Under the pieces are notes generated by a model. It saw nothing but the letters and a program-made list of their open reading frames with translations. It was not told where the DNA came from and did not search any database. The translations under genes and the position numbers were made by a program. This document shows, piece after piece, positions 44,891-54,504 of a stretch of 64,000 nucleotides of DNA. Origin of the DNA: Prostheceraeus crozeri (lineage: Eukaryota; Platyhelminthes; Polycladida; Euryleptidae); the NCBI GenBank assembly GCA_907163375.1, contig CAJQUW010009212.1:49620-113619 (forward strand). Reading direction: 5' to 3'. Each line of letters begins with the position of its first letter. Position 1 is the stretch's first letter.

Positions 44891-46530
44891 TGTAGCACAA
44901 AAGCTTTCTAGTGTGCTTGTTGACCGTCTGATGTCAAGAGTACAGTACTTTCTGCAGGCGGTAACCGGAATGGTGATAAACAAATATTTTGGCCTATTAA
45001 GGTCAAGGGGCCTCAATATTGTCAATATTGATCATTTCAATATCAGTCTTGTCAATCGTGTCCTCTCATCAATATCAATCATGTCATGTAACATGTGCGT
45101 TTATGTACATCATAAAAAACCTCTTGATATTGTGAACTGCACAATCTATATACTGACGTGTTTTAATCAGCAGACTTATACCGGTTAAATCAACAAGGAG
45201 GCCTAGATTGTCACATGAGGCGAAAGTTATTTCAAACACATGCACTGCGGTTAAGTTCGAAACGAAGCAAGTCTAAGTAATTGTCACAAAACCCCTAAAA
45301 TATTGATATACCGGTAGCATTATTGGCGAACATTGAATTGGTGACTCCGATATCATCAATCAAGCGTCTTTCTTGCCTCATCATGCTACGTGTACAGTAT
45401 GCTCATCTGTTGTGTTGGGAGTCCTTAAATTCAAAAGCAGTTCTTGAATACTGCTCCCATTCGCTGCAACAGTTCCATTAATCGCTACACCGTTCACAGC
45501 ACTTTTGAAATAATGCAATGGAAGCTATAATGTAGATATACACAGAGGAAGTTAACTAAGTTATCTAAGTCAGCATACACAGAGGAACTAATTTAAATTT
45601 AGAAGCTAAAGTTAATCCGTTAATTCGTTAAATTAGTGGGAATTAACACGAGGCCGAAGCTTTTTCTACAAGAGAAAATTAGTATGTAGCCACTTATCTG
45701 GTACATTGAAACGCATTCTAGGAGTAGGCTATAAAAACCATAAATGTACAAAAATGAATAAGTAGGTCTAAATGGCAGGAAACATGGGTATCCACTACTC
45801 ACTAAAAGAATTGCTGATTACCAAACTTTAAGCTAAATTAGTAGCCTGCATTGAAGGAACAACGTAAAGGACACAAAAGGAAAAGCACAAAGGAGATAAG
45901 TCAATTAAGTAAAGTGAAATTTGGTCTACTGCACATGTGAAGACCGATCTGTAAGATCTACAGAAATCAGACGAAAAACAATTGCGTTGAATTGACACAT
46001 GCCCATATATTATAAAAGAATTTAGATTTCTCTCATCAGTCGACGATCTAATTGCAGTAAGCAAGTAATTATCTACTGTGACAGATGCTATTGAGTTTGC
46101 TTGACTGTGTCAACATGTCGATTAAGCAGAGAGATCTAATCTTTTGAAGTCAATTGTTGAAAAAATTGACCATTATCCTTTTGATGAAGAAATTGACTCG
46201 CTCGGCTCTAAATGTACCTACATGCTTTTAAATTCGGAACAAAAGCACAAAGTAAAAAGTCAATAAACGTCAATAAGTCACTGCGGACTTCGAATCTATT
46301 CCTTAGGTCGGGCGAGTGCAGTCGGGGAATGAATGGTGTTGCTGTCTTTTATCAACTTTATAGCTGTCACTATGCTTAGTTATTCAATCTGCGTCAGACT
46401 TATTTTTATTGTCATTTTTACTAAAAGAAAGCCTTGCTCCACGTATCCGGAAAGTTTAGAAAAAATTGGATTATGGTGCTAAGTAAAAGTAGGCCCCACT
46501 ATTTCTCGGAGAGGACCATCTTAGAAAGGC
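44891..46530. other. Spacer, no gene seen
   Basis: AT-rich noncoding sequence. CAATATTG/ATCAATAT words cluster near 45020-45080. Nothing else was recognised. Confidence 0.4.
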
Positions 46531-47000
46531 TTGTTAAGAAGTACAGGTCTTGTGGATAAACTACGAATTTGTTTCACAACAGGCACATCCCTTAAGAGAA
46601 TTCTGCATCCTCCAAAAGAAAGGAAACAGTATTCAGAAGATTGGAAACGTGTCTATCAGCAAAGAGGACAGGATCCTGCTTCAATTAATGGGTTGTATAT
46701 AAAATCACCTACAATATCTGTAGAATATTGTCGGTGAAACATCGAGAACAGTGCAATCCCGAGAACAAGAACATTTTAAAGGGGGATCATCTGCTGTTTT
46801 CACACATTTCAGTGACATTCATCCCAAGAGCCTGGTAAAAAATCACATCACGCGGGATTACTACAATATAATGAGAATAATTGGCAGAAGGACATATTTA
46901 GAGGCAATAAGCATGTCAGAGATAGACTCTCCCTTACTAATGAATGGCTGTGTCGGTAAGAAACTGTCAGTTGAAAGTCAATTGCATACATTATACTTCT
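46531..47000 (+). pseudogene. Penelope-like GIY-YIG remnant
   Basis: The frame 46531-46737 shows GTSLKRILHPPKERKQ, the usual linker before the nuclease in Penelope-like elements, followed by a degraded core (INGLYIKSPTISVEYC). After a stop, the other frame reads VGETSRTVQSREQEHF from about 46733 and then SSAVFTHFSDIHPKSL. IIGRRTYLEAISM near 46877 corresponds to the terminal helix. This is a third, older Penelope lineage, different from those at 1-3 kb and 9 kb. No reverse transcriptase or ribozyme motif was found with it. Confidence 0.65.
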
Positions 47001-47355
47001 ATTTCACTTCTTTCCTTATCTTCTTATTACTCAGTTTGTCAACAGTAGTAGTAGTGGTAGCCTTTTATTTCTACACTTACAGTATATTTTACGGCGTCAA
47101 GTGAACGCTTCATATCCATGTCCCCTGAATTGTATTTATTGTGCATTTCTTCCACTCTTCATCATCTCCGTCACAGTTTTGCTCCTGATCAAGCTGCAAA
47201 GCGAAACGGTGAGTCTACGACTTATTTTGATACAGGATCTGTGGAACATTGTCGAATTTTTTCTTAATTATTTGTTGTCAGTCTATTTTTGGTGTCGAAT
47301 TTTGAATGCATTGATATATATGCATTGAACACTGATTTATGCTGAGTCGTGGATA
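47001..47355. other. Spacer
   Basis: AT-rich, includes a TAGTAGTAGTGGTAG stretch. No gene was seen. Confidence 0.4.
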
Positions 47356-47363
47356 AGTCAACC

Positions 47364-47975
47364 CACAGAATTAAATATTTTGTTTATCTGCTTCGGTTTG
47401 CTAGAAGTGTGATTAATACGAAATCGCCGGCATATCGAGAAATCAATTAAGTGGGCAAAAAAGGAATTCCTAGTACCTTACAGAGATAGGAAAAAGGCGT
47501 GCGCCGCTTGCGGATTAAGGTGAGCTCCAGCAAAGTGCTTCGATTGCCAAAATTCCTTCAGATTCGAAGAATTCAGGTCATTGCGCTCAATTTTTCTCCA
47601 TAATGTTGATCCTTCTGATCATTATTAAAGAAAGTAGCAGGCGTACTAAAATTAGTTCACTTGATGTTTTCACATCCTCTCCTCGGCATTCCTCACTGTA
47701 TAGTGCATACACTGAATCGAATGCTGGCCAAGACAGGGATGTGTGTTTTGGTGTGTGCGAAGTGATATCACAGCACGCACGCATCTCTCACTGGCTCTGG
47801 TGTCCTCTCCTGACAGCTTATTGTTTGCCATTTCCAATAGCAAGCGATACACGAATTATCCATTCGAGAAGGAGCAAGTTGTCTAATTCTGTGATGTGCC
47901 ATTTCGATATTAAGGTTAGATATGATTCTTCCTTTCTAGGAAACCGAAGCGCGCACAGATGAATCCAATTCTGTG
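47364..47975. mobile_element. hAT-type MITE, 612 bp, with 8-bp target duplication
   Basis: Exactly flanked by AGTCAACC at 47356-47363 and 47976-47983. Ends are CACAGAATTAAAT and the near inverse CCAATTCTGTG. It shares about 95% of its length with 58512-59123, which has the same length. An 8-bp duplication is the hallmark of hAT transposons. The element has no coding capacity, so the transposase must come from elsewhere. Confidence 0.92.
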
Positions 47976-47983
47976 AGTCAACC

Positions 47984-48879
47984 AGTCACGCACGATCTTG
48001 CGTGAAAACTCATTCATATTTACTATCTTAGCACGACGCACATGCACGAGCATGATGTAAACAATAGACAGTCCTACATGAATCCATCATCATAGGCATG
48101 CAGCGGGTAATTTTTCATCAGATAGCAAAATAACTTTCAATGGAATGTCTCCACCTCCTGAGAATTATTACATAAATGCAGGCCTGTAGTGAGTGTTGAC
48201 GACCAATAACTAGTGATGAAAATTTTCCTTGGAAAATTATGGAAAAAATAGGAAAATTTTTGAAATTTTTGAAAATTTTGATTTTTTTGATAGGTCCTAT
48301 AATTTGAGCGCTTCCACTGCCGAGGCAGTTACGTACCAATAAATTGGGTCTGAAACTCTTGATTTCATCATTATTTCGATTAAAGCGATCGTAGCACTAC
48401 GATTTCCGTCCGCGGATTTTTGAACATTCCTTTGCCACCAGTGGCTTGCGCCATTTTGTTAGCATTTTTAATTATCACACAGACACCGTTTGGGATAACG
48501 TGAATCTTGCTTTACAATAGGGGTATAATTTCATGCAATGTGAAAGATCTGGAGCAAAAATAATATACATCATCTTGGAGTTTGCTAATTGTTAGCTTCA
48601 AAGTTAAGCTTTAGTATGCAGCGTTGATCATAGTGATAAAAATTCTCCATGTGCTGCTGAACATGTGAAGTATAAGCACACAGTCCACGCAGCATTCATG
48701 AGTGACCATGGAAGATATAAAGACTGAAAAATCTTGAGATATTTGAAAACTAAAGATATCTGTGATGAGTAAAAGAATATCTATGATTTATAGCTTCTAT
48801 CTTTTGGCTTAGTGTCCGATATCTTCGTTGATACACATCCTCCATTTTCTAGTTCAGATGGCTCAGATAGTTCCAAATC
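47984..48879. other. Spacer
   Basis: No gene. A stretch of GAAAATTTT and its inverse near 48215-48290 is a low-complexity AT-rich run. Confidence 0.4.
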
Positions 48880-50110
48880 GATTTCTGATCTGCCCAAATG
48901 AATTTCAGATATGATCCAGATGAATTGGAGATCTCCAGTTGAATTTAAGATCTTTTCAAAGTTGAGTTTCTGACAGATATCTGAAATTCAGCTAGAGAAA
49001 TCTGAAATCCATAATGTCTGAAATTCATTTGGAAAGATCTGAAATAGACATGGAAAAGGTGCAGTTGCAGGTTCCAAAAGTTAACATACAGGGATGATAG
49101 AGAAGTTTTCGGTCTTTGAATATTACATAATCTCTTCAAACGACTATAAAAAGTCTCCAAAACAAAGGAAAAAACGCCAATCACTGAAAAGTAAATTGGA
49201 AAATTTTCCATTTGCATCACTACCAATAACACCAAAAAGACGCACATGAAAGCTGGGACTACGCCGTTTAAGCAGTTTGCATGCGTAGATCTTGCAATGA
49301 ATGGAAATTTCAACACAGTAAGAAATCAATGCTTTTTAGTAGATTATGTTGTGGATAAAGCTGTTCCGACATGAAACATCTTCCTTGGCCGAAAATATTC
49401 TGTGCAGAATTTTCGCTTTGCAGTTCTTCACTCAAGCAATTTTCAAGTGAGAATAATCTCCACAAAAATTTATTAATTGTTCCGCATTGCACGAATTCAG
49501 TAATGAGCTCGAAGTACCAATGCAGCCTATCGATCAATTCGGAATGCTGAATTTAACCAATCTGATAACAATTGCGTCTAGCATGAATCCATTTGAATAA
49601 AGGAGAAAAGACTACACCTTTTTCACATGTATTTCAGTCAGTGTGTTTGATTTTCGAAAACTAAATTGTATATCAGAATACGTCAAATGAATTTAAATTA
49701 ATTCAAATGTATTTCAGATTATGTAAAATTTTATTTTCGAAATTATAAAAATGCGCAAAATGAATTTCAGAATTGCAAATTGTTTTACAGAAAGCGTAAA
49801 ATGAATTTCAAAAGGTTAAATTGAATTTCAGAATCGTAAATTGAATTTTGAATTCATCAAATGAATTTCAGAAAAGAATATTTCAATTTCCGAAATATCT
49901 GTACATCAAGAAATGTATTTCAGAAACATAAATTGAATTTCCGATTACGTAGCTTGGAATATAGAAACGTGAATTGAATTTTTGATAATGAGAATTGATT
50001 TTCCGATTATGTGAATTATTTATTGGATGACACCATTTAATTGTGGAAAATGTAATTTGAATTTCAGATAATAAGAATTTAATTTCAGAAATGAACGAGA
50101 TGTACTGTTC
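48880..50110. repeat. Left array of GAATTTCAGA repeats
   Basis: Between about 49630 and 50100 the word AAATGAATTTCAGAA and close variants recur about every 27-30 bp, near 16-18 times. Sparser copies in both orientations reach back to 48880. The mirror-image array TTTTCTGAAATACATTT occupies 53400-53860. The two arrays flank the RING/HTH/DDE gene and may be its long subterminal repeats. Confidence 0.7.
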
Positions 50111-50956
50111 TAGCAATGGGTTGCAAGAAGTTGAGTCATGTTTGGATCGGCAAAGTCTTTGGTATCAATTGCCACGGCATGACTTGAAAGTTAATCGCCA
50201 CTTTCTCTTTTAGAGATTCATACCCGGCATAACAAAATGTAATGTAGCAACAATGAAAAAATGAACTCTATCAACCTTTATACACAAAGTGATCAGTTTG
50301 AGTGCAAACAATTGAGATAAAAATTTGTTCTCTTTTGATTATTATATGAAAAGCTTAGCGGATTATCTTTAATTTTTACATGCACATTATTAGAAATGAA
50401 AGAGGTGTTCGCAAAATGAATAAAGAAAAAACACGAATTTCCATCAAGTAATTTGTTACAAAAATTATCACATTCCAACCCGTACGTCCTCCATGTTCAC
50501 TGCTACAGAATGAAATGATGGAGTATGCTGTGCTGCTTGTGAACAGTCAGCATTTGTCACTGTTGCGACGGCATCATCAATCAGTCCTTCCAAATACATA
50601 TTCCTATCGAACTTTTCACGTGAGACTTTATTTTCGTCCAGATGCTCTCAACGGGATTCAACATTGGGCTGTATGGTGCCAATCGAACTAGATCTGCCTG
50701 AGAATGAAGGAATATCATGTCAAGGACCTATGACATGTGGCGTTATCACACACAACCACGAGATCCTCTAGAGAGTTTCCCCTTTGTACCCACAGGTTCA
50801 GGGCTTCCTCCATCCATTTCTTGGCCGCCATTGAAGTAAAGCTGCCACGTCGTTTGGTAATGTGCAGCATCCCTGCTGAAGTCATAGCTCCAATTAGATG
50901 AACGTTCGGTCCTAGAAATGAAAAGAATAGGAAAATCAATGAGAAATTTAGTCATA

Positions 50957-52359
50957 CAGTATTGTGCAAATTAATGTGAACAAAAGTAAAAATACATGAC
51001 TTCCAGCATGATTGAATTTTATTTTCAATGTAAAATGAAATATTGTCTTTCAATACATAATGTGGCCACCCTTGGCCTTCAGCAATGCTGAGACACGACT
51101 TGGCATTGAATCGACCAATTTTTCGCACACTGATGAGATCTTTTCATCATGGAACCATACCTTAATAAGAGCTGCTATCATCTTTTGTTTCGATGAGCAA
51201 TCAATCTTTCTCAGTTGCGCTTTGCAGATATGCCACAAATTTTCGATCGGAGATACATCAGGGGAGTTGCCCGGCCAATCGAGGACGCAAATAGTGTTCT
51301 CTTCAAGACAAGCTTTGGCTTTTCGGCTTGTATGGCACGGTGCCAAATTTTGTTGGAAAATTGCATTCGGCGTTCGTTCCAACTCAGAGACAATCCGAGT
51401 TTCAATCAAATGAACATATCGATCGGAATTCATCATCCCCTCGATTGGAATGAGACATCCGGGTCCCTTGTATGAGAAGCACCCCAAAACATTTGCTTTG
51501 GTGGATGCTTGAATGACTGGTTCATGTGTGTCCGGTACTTCGTCGAACAAACTGAGAATGATATCCTTTTGCTTCAAAGTGACACTCGTCTGAAGAGACA
51601 ACTCGACGCCAATCTTCGACGGTCCAGTTCTTATAACGCTTGGCCCACTTCAAACGGGTTCTCCTCATTTTAACTGTTAATATGGATTTTTTAAGTGGTC
51701 GACGAGCTTTCCTCCCAACGGCGAGCAACCGCCGACGCACAGTTGAGCTGTCAATAGATACCCCGGCATGTTCAATTTCGACCTTAAGCTCATTACTTGT
51801 CATTCTTGGGTTGAGTCTGCTCATCCTGATAATCTTTGAATCATCTCGTGGCGTTGTATTCTTTTTTCTTCCACATCTACCAATGCGTCGCGGTTGAAGG
51901 CTGTCCGTATTTTGATGCAATTTCAAAATATTATTCACTGCACCAAGCGAGACCGAGCATTCAGATACGATAGCGCGTTGAGTCATTTTTGTGTACTGTC
52001 TGAGTGTCACAATTTTGCTACGCGTCTCTGGTGAGATGCACATGCTTACTGAGAAAGATAAAATGTGATTAGTGACAAAAGTAGCAAGTTCAAATTCAAA
52101 ATTCAAATTCCACCCAAGTTTTGTGAGAAAGGCCAAAATTTGCTATTTTGTGGAATTTGAACTTTTGAATTCAAAATCAATTATCTGCGTCAATGTTGCA
52201 TTGAACACCTACGTCTGGCAATGAAAAGGTCAAATGTTAATATCTATGCAAGTACACGAGTCATTCTATTTATGTAAGATAGAATAAAGCAAGTCAAACA
52301 ACATTAAGTGATAACATACGAAATATGTCCTTTTGTTCATATCAATTTGCACAATACTG
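50957..52359 (-). mobile_element. Tc1-like transposon nested in the intron
   Basis: CAGTATTGTGCAAATTAATG at the left and the near inverse CAATTTGCACAATACTG at the right form terminal repeats of about 33 bp. TA flanks both sides (50955-50956 and 52360-52361). Length 1,403 bp is typical. The single gene on the minus strand is broken. The element lies wholly inside the intron of the RING/HTH/DDE gene and would leave splicing possible. Confidence 0.9.
51050..52043 (-). pseudogene. Tc1-type transposase, broken and lacking one catalytic Asp
   Basis: From ATG 52043: CISPETRSKIVTLRQYTKMT and a paired-type helix-turn-helix, GRCGRKKNTTPRDD as the AT-hook-like linker, then SSTVRRRLLAVGRKARRP. VVSSDECHFEAKG brings the first Asp. 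A one-base shift near 51535 changes frame to THEPVIQASTKANVLGCFSY. The second catalytic site reads FQQNLAPCH, where the family has Asp-Asn before Ala-Pro-Cys-His, so that Asp is gone. The Glu is kept in SPDVSPIENLWH. The end, KAKGGHIMY, is the usual C-terminus. Length near 330 residues fits the family. Inactive. Confidence 0.9.
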
Positions 52360-53339
52360 TAGATCATCAAGAATACAGTAAATAAAAGGCAAGTTTTTTT
52401 ACTCAAGAATGAAAATCGATCTACAAAATACTTCTAAGTACAGGATATGTAAATTGGGCATAATTTGCGACTCGGCAAAGAAAACAATAAAGGTAATTGT
52501 AAACTATTGTCCCTCTTCAAATTACATGTACATGTAAAAAATTGATACTTGATAGCATGAGTGCAACTTACCTCGTGAAGTTGGCCTGGTAGCCACTGCA
52601 CGTGCGCCTTGCCGGGAACGTCCACAATTTCGCCGACAAAAGAGGTTGAAATTCGTTTCATCGATCCATAATATTTGCCGACCATGTTGTATGTAGGAGT
52701 TGAGCCGGATAACATACTCTTTCCTAAGTTGTTTGTTTGAATCAGAGTTCATAGTCACCGGTTCCCAATGCATCATCTTCACCGTGAACATTCTGTTGCG
52801 GAGGTAGTTCGACACTGATGTTGTAGATATAGTGATGTGGGAGCTTGTAAAAATCTTGGCTTTCAGTTTAACCAAGGTTATGGAGCTATCCTGCTCGATC
52901 CACTGTAGCACTTGCTCTATTTGATCTTCAGTCAATATCCTAGGCTTGTTGCTACCTCTTTTTGTTCCGCTTATTTCTCCCGACCGTATCCAACTATAGG
53001 CAGTTTTGTAATTTACTCCAAATGTTTCGGCTAGAGTCTTCCAATCCTCGCCGCGATTAGAGCACTCGACTACTAATTCCCGATCTCTTGATGAAGCCGC
53101 TTTGTACTTTCGTCTTTTGAATTCTTCTGTATCTTCTACATCTTCCCGACACAACGGACAAAAGCGTTCTTCCATGGCAAGAATTGGTGCAGGACATTCC
53201 GAATGCAGTAGATGTAAGCAAGGATTCAGCCGCAAAACGGCCTTCCTCAGCATTGACATTTGACAAATCGCGCAATTCTCAGACACTTGCATTTCTAAGA
53301 CTGTGGACCATGTCAGTGATCTATGATTTATAGTCTATG

Positions 53340-53890
53340 GCAAAGGTAATGAGATCAAGTTGCTATCATCTGAAATTCAATTCACTTGTCAAACCATGCA
53401 ATGCCTCTCTGAGCGTCGGTCTGAAGATCAATTTCTGCTTTCTGAACTACATGTTCCGTTTTCTGAAATACATTTAACGTTTTCTGAAATTTAAGTTAGC
53501 TTTCTGTAATACAACTGATACTTTCTGAATTTCATTTGCTATTGATAAAATACATTTCATATTTTCCGAAATCCAACTGATATTTTACTATAATTTCTGA
53601 AATACATTTTATGAATCAAAAAATCATTTTGTGATATCTGAAATATAAATAACGTCATCTGATAGCCAATTTATGATATCTGATATCTAAGTTTTGAAAT
53701 TGAAATTGAAGTCATGTTTTCTGAAATTGAACTCAGCAATTCCAATTTTTGGATTCCATTCAATTCAATTTCCAATTTCAATCAACTCCAATTCATGTTT
53801 CGGAAAATTATTTTGTGTTCTCTGAAAATCAAGTCACATTTTGAAATCCATTTTTTATCATCGGAGATCAATCGCGCCTTTTAGGAAATA
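53340..53890. repeat. Right array of TTTCTGAAATAC repeats (inverse of the left array)
   Basis: TTTTCTGAAATACATTTAAC, TTTTCTGAAATTTAAG, TTTCTGAATTTCATTT and variants occur every 28-30 bp about 12-14 times between 53420 and 53840. Their orientation is the reverse of the main left array. Confidence 0.7.
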
Positions 53891-53897
53891 CATGTGA

Positions 53898-54220
53898 AAA
53901 AGACTAGAAGCATTTGAGATGTGGTGTTGGAGAAGAATGTTGGAAGAGAAAACCAAGCAATCAATGAAGAACTGCTGACAAAAGCGAATGAAACACGAAG
54001 ATTGCTGAATATCGTGAAACGGAGGAAGATCGAGTATTTCGGTCATATCCTAAGACACAACGAAATGTTGCGTGTGATGGTAGAAGGTAAAATCAATGTT
54101 GTAAAAGCGACAGGAAGACAAAAACGAATCTACACTGACGATATCAAGTACTGGACTCACACAAGGACGAGAGGAAATACCATCCGAAAGGCGATCTTAA
54201 AACATCTTCATGTGACATGA
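53898..54220 (+). pseudogene. C-terminal fragment of a LINE-type reverse transcriptase protein
   Basis: Starts in one frame with RLEAFEMWCWRRMLE and shifts to NEELLTKANETRRLLNIV, KRRKIEYFGHILRHNEML and GRQKRIYTDDIKYW before stopping at 54220. This block, with FGHILRH and GR-x-KR, is the standard tail of RTE-like and related retrotransposon proteins. The piece is 5'-truncated, as is usual for such insertions. It belongs to a different family from the element at 34-37 kb. Confidence 0.8.
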
Positions 54221-54504
54221 ACTCCTACCTCCTCATGGAGACGGAATCTTACCTGCACCTGTATGACGGTATTGATTTTTATCAAAGATATCATGTTGAA
54301 AAAGAATGGCAATTTTGTTTATTTTTTCAAGCGTTATGTTATTTTTTTAGTAATTTCATTAATTTCCATATTTCCCCACGACTCTCCTAAAAGGTGCCAA
54401 TAGATTTTTCAAGAAAAACATCCAAGCACCTCTAATAAACTCATTTGAAAATAAGCTCATTTGATGGCTGAGAAATTATAATTATATTATTTTTATCTAT
54501 AATG
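54221..54504. other. Spacer
   Basis: Probably the 3' untranslated tail of the truncated LINE followed by AT-rich DNA. No clear simple tail was identified. Confidence 0.35.

Larger units (their letters stand above)
50468..53292 (-). pseudogene. RING-H2 / helix-turn-helix / DDE transposase-like protein, two exons
   Basis: Exon 1 is 53292-52572 (240 codons plus one base, GTAAGT donor). Residues 7-53 are a RING-H2 finger: CAIC, then PCLHLLHSEC, then CPLC, in the C3H2C3 order. Residues 70-110 look like a helix-turn-helix (WKTLAETFGVNYKTAYSWIR). After an extended linker (LTEDQIEQVLQWIEQD), residues about 209-218 read ILWIDETNFN, the first Asp of an IS630/Tc1-type core. Exon 2 starts at 50911 after CTAG and continues GPNVHLIGAMTSAG, LVVVCDNATCH (second Asp) and, after a one-base shift near 50706, LVRLAPYSPMLNPVESIW with the Glu about 32-33 residues later. 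A second one-base shift near 50622 gives FDRNMYLEGLIDD to a stop at 50468. All catalytic residues are present. The 1,660-bp intron holds a whole Tc1-like element. A RING finger fused to such a core is unusual. Confidence 0.8.

Noticed and set aside
47603-47962. Plus-strand 119-codon frame in the 612-bp MITE
   Set aside because: The near-identical copy at 58.5-59.1 kb does not keep the frame, so it is not coding.
48945-49316. Minus-strand 123-codon frame
   Set aside because: Composed mostly of low-complexity sequence overlapping the GAATTTCAGA repeat area, with no recognisable domain.
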